A stretch of DNA of 64,000 bases from assembly GCF_027943255.1 (NCBI RefSeq), contig NC_072893.1:4712001-4776000 (forward strand), given 5' to 3'. Of the stretch, positions 11,160 through 23,344 are shown in pieces. The DNA is from Anastrepha obliqua (lineage: Eukaryota; Arthropoda; Insecta; Diptera; Tephritidae). The stretch's first letter is position 1; the number at the start of each line of letters is the position of its first letter. A program made the translations under genes and the position numbers. The notes under the pieces are model-generated. The model searched no databases, was not told where the DNA came from, and saw only the letters and a list, made by a program, of their open reading frames with translations.

Positions 11160-12620
11160 ATATAAAAGGTGCCTTCGATTCACCACTTCTCTGCCCACTA
11201 TCTCTGGGCTGAGCTGGGACGAAAAATTTCCTGAAGACATCTGCAGCTAGCCAGGGATGTTGATGTAATTGAGAAGATTAATGGGACTTAGTCCCCTTCT
11301 CCGAAAGGTCTCCACAGCTTTTGCAATGGAGATTAAATGCTAGGTCTAGTTTTTTTGCGTGTGTTCCGATCATCCAATAACCCTTTAATAAAGCTACGAG
11401 TTTGGAAATTGAATGGCGTGGAGTCTCCAGGACTTTCTGAGACCTACGTTTATTGTACTGGAGCAAAAGAATTTTGGAAAGGCCACGAAGAAATTGAGCT
11501 CAATTTCTTATGCGCTTTCCTGTGAAATGAATTGTGAAATTACCCTTTACCAAGAGTCAGAGGGATGCATATGATCGAGTAGGACATCTCTGAGACCACT
11601 TTAGTCGACCGCTTCTAGGCAAGCCCATCAGGAATTTCTTTTCCCTATATGTTCCTATGTCCTGCAACCAGAGAAATGTTACCTGCACACCCAAGATAAT
11701 TAATCTCCTCCTTACAGGAATTGACATCGTCAGTGACGTGATTGCGGGTTGACTATCAGAAAAATGTTAAAAAAAGTTAATAGATAAATTGGGTGACTTT
11801 TTAGAAAGCCTTTGCTCGGATTCTCGATTTCATCTTGGAACCGTCAGTGACGACAGAGATACCAGCAGATATTTCCCTCGTTCCAATCCTGTCTACTTGG
11901 AAAGATTGCCCTGGCATGACTCTGAAACTCCAGCTTGCGCATAAAGAGAACTGCCCGAAGTTCAAAGAAATGCGATTTTTTGTGCCAAAACATACGAACA
12001 TGTCCTTCTTTAACCTGATTGCACAGGAATGGAGATGGCATAAAAGTCGATGGAAAGTAAGTGCAAAAGGACATTCAGGGCAGCATTGGGACAAGTTCTG
12101 CATGCTCCGATGATGCCAATGCAAGCAGTCCTTTGCACTCCCCAATTTAGTGATATTATAGCCATTCCTAACAGCTTCCCACCAAACCAGGCATTCATAT
12201 GTTAAAATTGGTAGAACCATTACATTGTACATCCAGAGAGCAACCTGTAGCTTGAATCACCATTTTTTGCCCAACACAAATTTGAAGGAGTAGAAAGCAA
12301 CGCTTAAAGCAGGATTACGCGGTTATTTAATCCGGAAAGTCTAAACTAAGGAGGTTTGTATTTTCTGGTAAACAGCATCAGCTCCTTCTTCTTTTGAGTT
12401 GACTCTGAGGCTACAATTGGATACTCAGCGACTGAGTACAATGACCTTTGCAAGATCTCAGCCAGGACTGATTGAAATGGTCTCTATACCATTAGGACCA
12501 AATAATTGGCGTATGCTATTACCTTAACCCCACTCGTATTTAACATTGCCAGAACTTCGTCAATAGCAACCAGCCAAAGGGGAGGCGAAAGGTCACCACA
12601 CGATTATGGTTAAACATACC
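11160..12620 (-). mobile_element. R1/Jockey-like non-LTR retrotransposon: RT palm, thumb, RNase H and tail
   Basis: On the minus strand, from the right: LWLVAIDEVLAMLNTSGVKV then IAYANYLVLMV, the place of the catalytic YADD box, here mutated to YANY (near 12500). Next come KKELMLFTRKYKPP, PILTYECLVWWEAV (ORF 11801-12232) and VVTDGSKMKSR at the RNase H start. Further on are GHRNI...DGLA, SKLVALLKGYWMIGTHAKKL, CKSCGD and the tail INLLNYIN. The order is that of ORF2 of an RNase-H-bearing non-LTR element. The loss of both catalytic Asp residues plus many frame breaks make it a pseudogene of about 1.5 kb. Confidence 0.83.
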
Positions 12621-12639
12621 TCACAAAATTGGTATTACT

Positions 12640-13395
12640 AATTATTTTCAATGCGGACAACTCTCTTTCAAGAAAATTTCATTGCACTGTGTTTATACAG
12701 GGAGGCTTTAGTTGCTTCAACATTACGAATTCTCTTCTGGTCTTGCCCATCGTATTCACACACCTTGCAATTGTTAGTTTTTGATCTACAGTCAACAACA
12801 ATTCTTGTTGACAGAGTGCAAACATCACAGGAACCGAGTTGAATCAACAAATGTCTCCCTGTATCAACGCAGCCTTACTAATACTCGTTAAGTGCAAAGC
12901 AAGTCCTCTGATCTTGTAAAGAGTAAGCTAAGGAGATTCCGTCTGCCAACGAAGGATGGTAAGCCGCTAGGCCATTTTGTTTTAAGTAATATCATCTTGG
13001 TAAACATCTGTTGAATTCTTCAATTTTATTAATGCCACACCAACAACATTAAACAAGGGATCTTTAAATTCAATTGAATTGCTTTTAATGAATCTTAGCC
13101 TAAGAAAAGCTTCAGAAACAGTAAAGTCGACATATTTGATGAAGGTTTGTGTAAAAAAATATGGTTGTATTTATTGTATTATTGTTGTTGTTTAAACTTT
13201 GAAGGTGAAACTTTGCCTTATAATGGATTAGTAGTGCAATGACAAGAAAGGCTTAATTAAATATTGTAGTTTTACTTAAAAACTGCCTCATACATATTCC
13301 GAAAGAGGAAAAATTGCATTAAAATAAGGTATAAATAAAGTCAAATATTAAGGTTGGTTGCTGTAGAAGTAGTGGCTAGATTGGGGATGCCTATT
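12640..13395. other. unannotated region
   Basis: A Cys-containing minus frame at 12668-12850 (GSCDVCTLSTRIVVD, NCKVCEYDGQDQKR) looks protein-like, but I cannot name it. The rest is A+T-rich with nothing recognised. Confidence 0.4.
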
Positions 13396-13399
13396 TTAA

Positions 13400-13632
13400 A
13401 CGATTGAAGACTGATTAAAATGGCCGATGCCTAACAGTGCGCAAGAGAGAGTGTCCCGGACAGTTACAACCCAACCTGCCGTGAGAGAGTGAGAGCAAAG
13501 AGGTTTAATTTCAATTATTTTGGCATAGTCATATATAATGTGATCAGGGGTTTTATTGTACGAAACCGCAGTGCATTTCTTTGTGTTGAGATACAAATTA
13601 TTTTCGAAACACAATTGCACGCAAGGTATCAA
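13400..13632 (-). mobile_element. non-LTR reverse transcriptase fragment
   Basis: The minus frame carries VQLCFENNLYLNTKKCTAV and SYNKTPDHIIYDY, which match the segment just after the YADD box of Jockey/R1-type reverse transcriptases (a ...LxLNxxKC... pattern). Nothing else of the element is recognisable. The fragment ends where the mariner at 13639 inserted. Confidence 0.65.
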
Positions 13633-13638
13633 ATTATA

Positions 13639-14303
13639 TCGGGTGTTTTTTTAGCTCCATGAGAACATCTTCTGTATATGGTCCAAGCAGCTCACAACTT
13701 CCGGCCTTCGCCCAAGTATCGTCTTGGTAGCTTCCGAACATGCGTTCGAGACCGAGGTAATGTGAAAAGGGAGTCTTGATGAGGCCACTCCGACATACTT
13801 CGTTTAAGAGCTTATCAGGATTGCAACATGATTGCAGATGATGATGATGATGGTTTGACAACCGAGAATGGCAAACAGTGTTGACATTTCTGTTCAGAAG
13901 ATTTGGCAAGTCATCATGAATCGTTTAATGCCAGAACAATGCCTTCAAATTGTGGGCATTTAATTTAAAAAAAATCTAATTTTGATTCTAAAAATTAATC
14001 AGCTAAACATAGACGGCATTTGGTTCCAACTCGATGGCGCAGCTTCTCATACAGCGCGCTTAACAATCGATTCATTGCAATATTTAAGCCGGTGTAGACG
14101 ACCATATGGCCAGATTTATTGGAAAAAGTAGTAACAAATTGGACTGATCGAATGGATCGTGTGACTCGTAGCAGCGGTTTACATATCTAAAAAATAAATG
14201 CACGAACTTAGCTACCAGTTTATAGTAAAAAAAAGCATTCGAATAATATATCTTTTCTTCTTGTTATCATTTTAAATTCTCAAGCTCTTTTGAAAACACC
14301 CGA
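13639..14303 (+). mobile_element. deleted mariner-like element
   Basis: Terminal inverted repeats starting TCGGGTGTTTT are bounded by TA at 13637-13638 and 14304-14305. The right end is the inverse, AAAACACCCGA. On the + strand a transposase remnant reads IDGIWFQLDGAASHTARLTI (about 14005-14060), the second-Asp motif of mariners (FQxDGAxxHTA), and, after a large deletion, NWTDRMDRVTRSSGLHI (about 14137-14190), the C-terminus. The copy is about 665 bp, roughly half an intact element. It inserted beside or into the reverse transcriptase fragment at 13400-13632. Confidence 0.82.
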
Positions 14304-14305
14304 TA

Positions 14306-16030
14306 CTACATTCAAGATGCCTGGTAAATACCAATGTCTGTGACTAGAATTGGGGCCAATTTCAAAGGCAGACTGTGGTTGAGTTAAGCAAGGAAAATAT
14401 GGAAATTGTTTTACCAATTCTTTGAAGCAAAACCATGAGCAATTTGAACAAGTGTTCAATTAATGAGGACGCCCAACCTTAGAGGCCTTACTGTATATAT
14501 ATGTATGTTCTTTATGGGAAGATTCCTGCGGGAATGCCACTGTCCATATCACACTGCACAGATGCTTAAAGTGCAGTTTTTCTCGCCAGCTTTGCACGAT
14601 ATTTCTCAACATTATAGAGAAAACTTTTCAGCGCAGATTTTCATTAGTATTACACATACATATACATATATACATATATATGCGTGTATGTATGTATTCA
14701 TTTACCGGGCATCTGCACACCCAGTTTTTCCCCTCATATGTAACAGCTTCAGTTTTGGTGAGGTCAAAAATTCAGGTTAAAAGTGGTAACGATTTTATTG
14801 ACTTTGCGTGAGTTCATGTTTATTTTAATGTATTTGCTATTTGCATTTTCCGCACAGTTTTATTGATATTTGTTTTAAACGTGTACGCTCTCATTTTAAC
14901 GCGCTAATAAAAGCACTTGTCAAGCCATGAACTACGAACCCAATAAATGCATTTTATATTGGATTCAAGAGTGTGTCGCTTGGACTGTTACAGATGTAGG
15001 TGTATGCGGGAATGTGGCGAATGTAAGCAAAAAAAAAAAATGTGTACACATACAAAGCAATTGTGGACCTGCCAATGAAATGTTCCATTTTAATAACTCA
15101 AAATTGTTCCGTTCAACTTACAGAATTTGCATTTTAGCGACAATTTATGGCACTTAAAAAACTCAGCAAAAATTATTTATTTACACACAAACATACACCC
15201 ATTTAAGTTTGCACACATCGTATATTTACATGAAAGCAGAGAGCAGCACGAAAATGAGTCCAACAATTCTTGGTACTGGCAAATTTGACTAAAAGAGGAG
15301 GAAGTATGCGCGTTTTCTGATTATTATTGATAAAATTTTCAGTTCGTTTTCACTTATTATTTATGTTTGTATAAATAATTTAATTTTTGAAATAAAAGTT
15401 TCATATGGATTACTCGTTTACTGTGAATTACAAGAAATACTAAAAGCTTCCGAAGCAGTCAAATATATAATCAAAATCGTGTTTAACTCTTCAACAAATA
15501 GTATGATTAGGAAATCAAGATTTCTATCCCGAATTTACTATAATAATTAAAAAACGTACTGCCAACTTCTTTTGCAGCTGAGGTAGCTTGAGATGACTAA
15601 AAGTTTAGTGCATTTCTTACTGAGTAATGAACCACAACTTTGGAAAGCATTACTGAAAGCAGTACCTTCAGATGGTAAGAATATTGCTCACCATCGGCTG
15701 CTTTCTTTTCCAAGACGAGGAAACAAAACTTCAGACACAGTGTACAATAGTCTAGATCGCGAAAGCATGGCCAAAAGTTGAAAAAGTAAATAAATCTTTC
15801 CAAGAATCGTTGCGTGGGGATTTTCGATATAACTAAATTCCAGTTTGAAACCTTTTCGAATTTCGAATGTTTTTTTGTAGATCCAATTTTATTGTCCTAA
15901 ATTGCAATGAATTCTATAATTATTATAAAAATGTTTGCTAGGGGCTTTTAAGGTCACTGATTTCAATTTATGACGTTTTTTTTTTTTTTTTTGAAACAGA
16001 TATAAAATGAGAAAATAATAAAATTTTTAC
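14306..16030. other. unannotated A+T-rich DNA
   Basis: Includes an AC/AT-rich simple stretch (14650-14700). Short frames at 14463-14780, 14927-15157 and 15593-15781 carry no recognised domain. Nothing else is seen. Confidence 0.5.
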
Positions 16031-16032
16031 TA

Positions 16033-16769
16033 AAGGGTGATCAATTTAGAGGTGTCGAATTTTAAACTCAAACAAAACAAATTTGCGTTGTTTGACTGGG
16101 CAATATTTATTATTTTTATGTTGAACCATTCATGGCATTTATGTTTTAATGTTTAATTCGGCCATCTATCAACACCAATTTCAAATGACTCGCTGCAGGA
16201 CGAAACGACGACGTAGTAAATCCATTGCTTCACGGGCTGTATGGCAAGTAGCGTCGTCTTGTTGAAACCGAATGTGCATATTGTGGAGATTATGGGCACC
16301 AATTTGCGGCGTCAAAAAGTCGTTTATCGTGGAGCGGAAACGTACGCCATTCACTGTTACATTGGCGCCAGCCTCGTCTTTGAAGAAATGTGAGCCGATG
16401 ATTCCTCCAGCCCATAGGCAGCACCAAACGGTTGTTTTCAAATGAATGTAATGGCTATCCTTGAATGGCTTCGGGTTGCTCTTCAGCTGAAATATGGCAG
16501 TTTTGCTTATTGATGTAGCCATTCAGCCAAAAATGGGCCTCATCGCTGAACACCAAAAGTTGGTCTGAGCGCGCGATGAACACTTTTCGCAGAGCGCCAA
16601 ATTTCGTAATAGAGTTTTACGATTTGTTGAGATTGTTGGTCAACGTAAGTCTTTCCGTAATGAAATGTCAATAAATACTGAAAAAATTGTGTATTTAGTT
16701 TGGCAGTAGTTACGCGTGATCTGTCAAAAGAACCCTATAGGAAAAAGTACCGCCAATCTGATCACCCTT
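16033..16769 (-). mobile_element. deleted mariner-like element with partial transposase
   Basis: Termini AAGGGTGATCA and the inverse TGATCACCCTT are flanked by TA (16031-16032 and 16770-16771). The minus strand carries VFSDEAHFWLNGYINKQN, then the frame 16181-16522 with AGGIIGSHFFKDEAGANVTV and RFQQDDATCHTAREAMDLL. So the first and second catalytic Asp regions of a mariner transposase are present. Sequence after the second motif, which should hold the third acidic residue, is replaced by a short unrelated tail. The N-terminal DNA-binding part is also missing. The 737-bp copy is inactive. Confidence 0.88.
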
Positions 16770-16774
16770 TAGAA

Positions 16775-17272
16775 GGCTTATGAGGTCATTGAATTTGAAT
16801 TTGAAAAATAAATATGTGTACGAGTACGCAGATCGTTGAAAAGCCCATGCAAAAATAAAAACAACTTAATTGTTTGAGGTATCATTAGGCTTATTTACCC
16901 CGTCCCACGCTAGAATTTGTTGAAGTCTGAAAAATAGGATTTAGGGAATAGGAGGGCATTAAATCAAAATACTAGGTTGTTCAATAAGTTATGACATTCT
17001 ATAAGAGTTCGCGTTGCTAATAGTCATTGTTTGTTTTCTTATGTTGGCACATTCTTCATAAGAACGTAAGTGAGGTTTCATTTAATTCTGTCAACTCATT
17101 CTTTGCAAGCCATTTAGCATCAACGTGTCGTAGTGTTTTCTACAATGGAAAAAAACAAGTATTGTTTTCTGGTTTTGATCTATTTTTAATTCAGATTTAT
17201 TTGTTATTTTATTAATAAATGGCTTACATTAGAATTAAGTCAATCGTCAGTAAGAACTTTTGTGTTTTTTGA
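16775..17272. other. unannotated A+T-rich DNA
   Basis: Nothing recognisable between a mariner and an old SINE copy. Confidence 0.5.
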
Positions 17273-17274
17273 CT

Positions 17275-17543
17275 AAATTAGGTGGACGTCTGTTAGATGT
17301 TTAGCCGAGCTTCTCCTCCTATTTAAACAAATGGAGAGCCCTACAGTTTGAAGCCGACTCCAAAAGGCAAATGGTTTTTATGTGGAGATTTTTCCTGGCA
17401 GAAATACACTCGGTGGTTTACCATTGCCAACCGAGGGGCGACCGCTAGTAGAAATATTTTTTTCATTTTGGTGCTTCATGCACGGGGTTTTGAGTCTACG
17501 CATTTCTCAGTGGCAGTCACGTACTATTCGGCTACGACGGCTG
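17275..17543 (-). mobile_element. tRNA-derived SINE, copy D (old)
   Basis: Inverted and diverged copy. Landmarks on the + strand are GTTTAGCCGAGCTTCTCCTC, TTTGAAGCCGACTCC, GGCAGAAATACACTCGG, GGGGCGACCGCTA and, at the head, TATTCGGCTACGACGG. The B-box region is TTTTGAGTCTACGC, so the promoter is degraded. It is more diverged than copies A and B. Confidence 0.82.
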
Positions 17544-17549
17544 CTGTAT

Positions 17550-19470
17550 GAGGTAATTTAAAAATTTAATTAAATTGAAAATTAAATAAATAAATAAATT
17601 TCTATTGAATTTAACCTACAAGCAATCGCTTTAAAATCTACTAAATTTAATACCAATTGAGACCTAAATTAGGCTGCGCAACCAACCCGTGACGGCGTCA
17701 AATCCAATTTGTGTGTTTAATACACCGAACAACTGTGTTGATCACAAGTGCATTTGTTCATTGGTCGCGGTCACTTTAATAGCTGTGCGCTCTAGAAAAC
17801 TTTTCTTTATAAACTTGAATTATGAGGCTATCAAGAGGAAGAGTAGAAAAACATTTTCAAAAGCGGCGCTTGCAGAAACTTTGACCTACTCAGCACAGCG
17901 ATTTTCCTGCTTTCTTCCTCTTCTCCATACACTCCGTAGGCAGTGAGGCTTAGGTTAGCATGAAAGGTGAATATTTTGCAAAAACCAAAGAACAAAAAAA
18001 AAAAGAAACTAAGCAGAACGTGAAGCATAAAACCGAGTTTATTTAAGTGCAGCAACTGAAGTTCATGCAGCAACCTTTGCTAGACTTAAAAAGGTCAACT
18101 GGCTTACTTACAAACCAGCAAATATTATTTGTAGTTAATTTAAGAGGCAGGCTGTTGCTACTTTTGGCACTTCATTACAGTCATTCAAGTTGAGTTACGG
18201 CATTTATTTATAAAACTGAAATGTATATACCCTGTAAACTTATTTTTTCTATACAAATTCAGAAAGGCTGCTTTAGACTTATTAAACTGAACACAAAGTT
18301 GGTGTACCAGGCATCAGATTTCCGCTAGTATTTCACACGCACGCACATTCAAAGGTGTGCCACAGAGTTATTGAAGAAATAACCTTCGCTTCGACTGCTT
18401 CCTACAATACGATACAACGGTCTTTTGGGTAAACAGCTGCGTAAAAATATTTGCTGCGTACTTACTTTCTGGATTCTGTAACGAAATGTGTACTTGTTGC
18501 TATAGGAGCTGTACTTTGCTACATAACGGCATCCAAGTAGCGAGCCATAAGACGCATACCTGCGTGTTTGCGACTTTGGAAGTCTTGCATTCCAATCACC
18601 TCCTTCCCCTCTCTTTTTTATTCTCGAAGTTTTGCACGTACCATAAATATTGGTCTACTTACTTCAATCTTTCTCAACCTTCGAGGGCAGCAAGCAAAAA
18701 GCTCAATGAAAGCAACCATGCACGAGAACGGTAAATAAGTACAAATAGGAAGAGTTGCTGGCTATCGAGTGCTCTGCTTGTTTTACCTACTGCCCTTTAC
18801 AATCGCCTGCAATTGCGAACTTCACTTTATTTTGGTTTGTTTATCAACTTCTCTCCGTACTAACAAGTGGATTTGCTGTGATCCTATCGGTGCGTGCTCA
18901 GCTGCGCTTAACGGCTTTTGTTTGCTTTGCTACCATCTGTAGCCGGGAAACGTGGGTATTTAGTCTACATAAAAATGTCTAATTTAGTTGAAAGCCATAC
19001 AATTAATAAATATGAATTCAATGCGTTCACAATTTTAAGGAATTAAACATTTATATGCACCTAATTAATATTTATGGAATTTTCTTACGGCGCTGGCCCA
19101 ACTCATTCTTGCTTTGATGCGACAATTATCAAAAAGGAATCGGAAGGTACTGAAATGTATGAAAGTCGGCCAAGTGGTAATTTAATGGTAAATCAATAGT
19201 CTTTGATATTGAAGTTTTCTTGAATCGCTCCAGATATTTTCAATAGATTTTGCCTTTTCACTGTAGCCACTGTAAATTTTAGCTGATTATTTATGCTAAC
19301 CAATTACTTCTTAGTAATCCTGATTGTTAATAAAACCTGCGTTTTTATGTACTTTGTTGTTGTTAATTCTGACTCAAGCTTTTAAAGAAAAATAAACAAG
19401 AGCAATGCTTGCTTACATTGGGCCAGCACATTTAACCCTTATGTACCACAAAATATACACGGCGTATGAC
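17550..19470. other. unannotated region
   Basis: No element or gene is recognised. Several short frames at 17689-17946 and 18486-18982 lack domains and splice support. Confidence 0.45.
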
Positions 19471-19813
19471 TGCCATAGGGCTGCCAGACGTCCCGGTTTC
19501 CCGGGACCTGTCCCGGTTTTAGGCCATTTGACCCGGTGTCCCGGTCCAACCCTAAAATGTCCCGGTTTTCGTTTAGGTGTCCCAGTTTTTAAATCTAATC
19601 GATTGTACAGAACCAGGAAAACTACCAACTATTTGGTTTGCTTATAATGTGTGCTCCAATTATTTTGAAATTCTAACATCGCTAGATAGTTGCACATTGC
19701 ACAGTACACATATATCGAATATCGATATAAAGTGTTCTTCCTAATTAGCTACAACCGTTTTTTGTTCGGCGCTAAATACTTGGTTCTTCAAGTTGAGTAC
19801 TTCTGATTTCATT

Positions 19814-19874
19814 GTAAGTTTTCTCACAAAATTTATAAAATATATGTGTTTATAATACTTTAAATCACTCTTAG
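19814..19874 (+). other. candidate intron in the hAT transposase 5' leader
   Basis: GTAAGT at 19814 and CACTCTTAG ending at 19874 define a 61-base intron four bases before the ATG at 19878. Length and sites suit a small fly intron. Confidence 0.45.
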
Positions 19875-19877
19875 AAA

Positions 19878-20687
19878 ATGCCAAAAAGGAAATGTAAATT
19901 CCTTCTCTCATACACAGAGGAATGGTCTTTTAAGAAATATGGAAGAAGTGAACATGAATCGTTGTGCACAGTTTGCGATTGTGTTATTGCCATTGGTCAC
20001 GGTGCAAGCTCAGATATTCTTGATCATATCGACAGTTCCAAGCACAAATCAAGGTTATGCGGGGCGTCTATTTTAAAAGAAGTCTCTTCGTTTTTTGTAA
20101 AACCAAATGGAACAAAGAGGCAGCTGATCTCCAGTGCTGAGCTAACAAATGCATTTAAGATTATTAATCACCATCAGTCCTTCAGCTCAATAGATTGCTC
20201 TACAAAACTAAATGCGTTCGTGTATCCTGATTCGAAAAAAGCAGCAAACAAATCAGTTTGCAGGACCAAAGCAACAGCTTTAATCAAAAATGTTTTGGCT
20301 GCACATTCAATAGCAAACTTTGTAGATATTTTAATAAAACATTTGCCTTTTTACGGAATTTCAACGGACGCCAGCAACCACAAAGCCGAAAAAAAGTTTC
20401 CATTGCTTATTCACTTTCTCGCGGAAAAAGAAGGTTTACTGATAAATGATGAAACTGCAGATTATGTAACGTCATTTTGTATAGACACATTAAGTCATCA
20501 CAAAATACCATTACAAAACCTTGTAGCTTCTGGTGCTGATAATACCAATACCGACTTTGGTGGAAGAAAAAGGCAGAGACTAAATAACATATTTTATAAA
20601 TTAAAAGAAGTTTCAGGGGGAAGCGTTGAGGGCGTAGGTTACCCTGCTCATACAATTTCTAGTGCAGTGGATGTAATCTCAATGTAG
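19878..20687 (+). pseudogene. hAT-superfamily transposase with BED-type zinc finger, N-terminal part
   Basis: A 269-codon frame starts at ATG 19878 with MPKRKCKF. Residues 30-56 form a BED-like C2H2 finger (C30-x2-C33, H50-x5-H56), the DNA-binding module of many hAT transposases. Around residue 172 is YGISTDASNHKAEKKF, where the first catalytic Asp of this group sits. DNTNTDFGGRKR and GVGYPAHTISSAV follow further on. The frame stops at 20685-20687. The homologous protein continues in other frames at 20690-21290 with VRTERLKDFWDNAG and SLVPAIERILQLWNPLKNFF. An intact member would be more than twice this length, so the gene is broken. Only the superfamily is claimed. Confidence 0.8.
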
Positions 20688-21290
20688 AGTCTGTTATATT
20701 TAAGATATATAAATACTTTTCGATATTCACTGTGCGAACGGAGCGGCTTAAAGATTTTTGGGACAATGCGGGCACAATGTACAGATCTATTCTTTCTTAT
20801 AGTAAAGCCTGGTGGCTCTCACTGGTACCTGCAATAGAAAGAATTTTGCAATTGTGGAATCCGCTAAAAAACTTTTTTCGGATGAGAAGAACGCTCCAAA
20901 AGCTATTACGGGCTTCTTCAAGACTGCTTTATCTGAAGCGTACATGTCATTTATTCATTGCCAATCGTTTTTATTTGAATAACAAATTAAAAAAATTGAA
21001 AAATCGGCGATATCAATTATCGAAGTGCAAAAACTACGAAATGAAACTAAAGAAAGCTTAAAGATGAAAATAAGCTTACAGGAAACCCAGCAACCATTAT
21101 CTTAGAGCAATTAAAGCAGAAAGGCGATATATACGCAGAGGGAATTTTAGATTTTGAAGATGATGTAAATAGGTTTTTTTATGTAGCAAATAGTTATTTC
21201 GAAGAGTAGAGTGTCAATTTGAATGAATATAGCGTTTTTAGTTGGTTGACCTTGAAAAATGCACCAGCTGTAACTGTAATTTATTTAAGT
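20688..21290 (+). pseudogene. hAT transposase, frameshifted C-terminal remainder
   Basis: This continues the transposase of 19878-20687 across stops and frame changes. IFKIYKYFSIFTVRTERLKD follows directly, then GFFKTALSEAYMSFIHCQSF and LEQLKQKGDIYAEGILDFED in other frames. The far C-terminal dimerisation region typical of hAT transposases is not recognisable. Confidence 0.65.
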
Positions 21291-21421
21291 AAAAAAAAAT
21301 ATAACAATTTATGATGACTGCTTTGAAGAGGTAATATATTTAAAACAAATTATAGAAAGTCAAACTGATGATTTTAAATATAAAATCTAAATGAAAAATG
21401 ACTGTATTTTCTTAACCTATC

Positions 21422-21742
21422 GGCCGCCGTAGCCGAATGGGTTGGTGCGTGATTACCATTCGGAATTCACAGAGAGATCGTTGGTTCGAATCTCGGTGAA
21501 AGCAAAATTAATAAAAACATTTTTCTAATAGAGGTCGCCCCTCGGCAGGCAATGGCAAACCTCCGAGTGTATTTCTGCCATGAAAAAGCTCCTCATAAAA
21601 AATATCTGCCGTTCGGAGTCGGCTTGAAACTGTAGGTCCCTCCATTTGTGGAACAACATCAACACGCACACCACAAATAGGAGGAGGAGCTCGGCCAAGC
21701 ACCTAACAAAAGTGTACGCGCCAATTATTTATATATTTTATT
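21422..21742 (+). mobile_element. tRNA-derived SINE, copy B (best preserved)
   Basis: This is the most complete copy in the window. A box TAGCCGAATGG at 21430-21440, B box GGTTCGAATCT at 21483-21493, then GGTCGCCCCTCGGCAGGC, AAAGCTCCTCATAAAA, GTTCGGAGTCGGCTTG, CTGTAGGTCCCTCCATTTGT, AGGAGGAGCTCGGCC and the end CGCCAATTATTTATATATTT. Against copy A it keeps the CGGCTTGAAACTGTAGG segment and so is the better consensus model. It lies just past the hAT transposase remnant. Confidence 0.92.
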
Positions 21743-21744
21743 TA

Positions 21745-23340
21745 TCTAAAGAAAAGCAGAGAAAACAAAATTTACTTAAAATAGTTCAATAGTTATATGC
21801 GATACTTAGTCATAATGCTAATGCGGAACGAACTTTTTTGTATATTTCTTGAATTTTCAAAGTGTCTCGAATCACATAGCCAACTTGCCAAAATGTTAAA
21901 AGATGTATGACACTTCAAATCCGAGAATCCATTCCTCTAGGTTAAGATAGAGAAAGAGCTTCAAGTAGCGAATTATGTACTCTGTAGGAGAGGCTTTTCA
22001 GAGAACTGTACTAAGTGGCTCACTCGCTCTGTTACATTTGCAATCAAACGGTGTGCACCCAACTCCCTTTTTACACGATTTTAAAATAACGTTCTTGCAA
22101 GAATCTCAGAACGAAAAATGTTTTTCTAAACAAAACACCTTTCTATAATAATGCCTTATTAGGTAAAATTTTTTTGTGTAAAATTAAGTAAAGATACACA
22201 CACATACATACGCTCCTTCAAAAGTGATGCAAGAAGTATATTTTAAATTCTAAAAATCCTACTTTACGCAAAATTAATCATCTAATTTTTTTATAATAAT
22301 AATTTTTGAATCATTTTTTTACTGTGTAAATCTTTATTTTGAGCTTTACGTGCCCCATTGCCTGTCTGTTTGGATACTGCAGCTGTCTAGTTTACAGGTG
22401 ACTGCAAGAATTATACATTTCCGATTGTTTAATTATTTGGCGATTGAATAAAATTGCACTTAAGCTGTCTTGTCTTATTTCCGATGCTACCACAATTGGC
22501 AATGATCCTCCATTAAGAGTAACTGCAGTTATTTCGTGCCAAAAAAAATCGAGAAAGAAATTCGGCCTTCACTTAATTATTATTTATTCCCACCTAGAAC
22601 AGATACATACCACATCCACACTAAAAGCCAAAACTCTTAAAACATTTGTTACGAATGACCTTATCTTCCTTAGTTTATATTGAAGGAGTAACAAGATAAT
22701 ATTTAATAGCATGTGACACCTGATTGGCAAAATTTAGCTTTACAAATTGAATTAAAATGATGACGCGGCACATGCGCCGATGAATTTCGCAGCCACGATT
22801 CACCCATTTTCCAACAAAAACCCCGGAACTTCCAGTAACGTATCGTGATTTTAATCTTGTAATAACAGCAAGCAGTTGCCCACAGTGTTGAGAGGAATTT
22901 TATGAAAAATTTTCCGCTACACACACACATACATACATATGCATATAATTTCGCTTGACGTTGTGCTTTAGTGCTGTTGTCACTGGAAGTGTTGGCGTCC
23001 ATGAACTTCAAAGAGAATAAAAATTATGTTTCCTATGTATACAGTACTCCGCCATATAATTGGAAACATTTGATAAAACACAAAATATTTCTAGGCATGC
23101 ATCGCCTTGAAGGATAACTAGTATTTCTGCTTAGTGATGGTAAAAAGCTAACCGTGTTTGTAAATGTGTAAATGTTTAGGCGCTCAATTGAGTTTGAAAC
23201 TATGGCCGATAGCTGGTTTGATTGTTGACAGCGCCTTTTTATGGTAAAATAATTATTTGTAATTTTAAGTAAATAAGTTAATAAGTTTTAAATTTGTATT
23301 GCTTTGCTTTTATTTAATTTTCTCTTACCTCCGTCACCAA
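21745..23340. other. unannotated A+T-rich DNA
   Basis: No gene is recognised. There are CA-rich simple repeats near 22196-22212 and 22918-22940. At 23041 the sequence CAGTACTCCGCCATATAATT resembles a transposon terminus, but no partner end was seen. Confidence 0.45.
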
Positions 23341-23344
23341 TCAT

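Larger units (their letters stand above)
19476..21290 (+). mobile_element. hAT-like element, left end plus decayed transposase
   Basis: The left end begins TAGGGCTGCCA, a hAT-like terminus. It is followed within about 80 bases by six CCCGG motifs, likely subterminal transposase-binding repeats. A transposase gene starts at 19878 and is traceable in changing frames to about 21290. The right end was not found: a SINE begins at 21422 and nothing matching the left terminus follows it. The element is therefore truncated. Confidence 0.7.

Noticed and set aside
11835..12113. 92-codon + frame
   Set aside because: It is antisense to the RNase H and thumb region of the minus-strand retroelement at 11160-12620.
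21508..21702. 64-codon minus frame
   Set aside because: It falls wholly inside SINE copy B, which is non-coding.
23041..23075. CAGTACTCCGCCATATAATT as a transposon terminus
   Set aside because: No inverted partner or transposase remnant was found within the next several kilobases.
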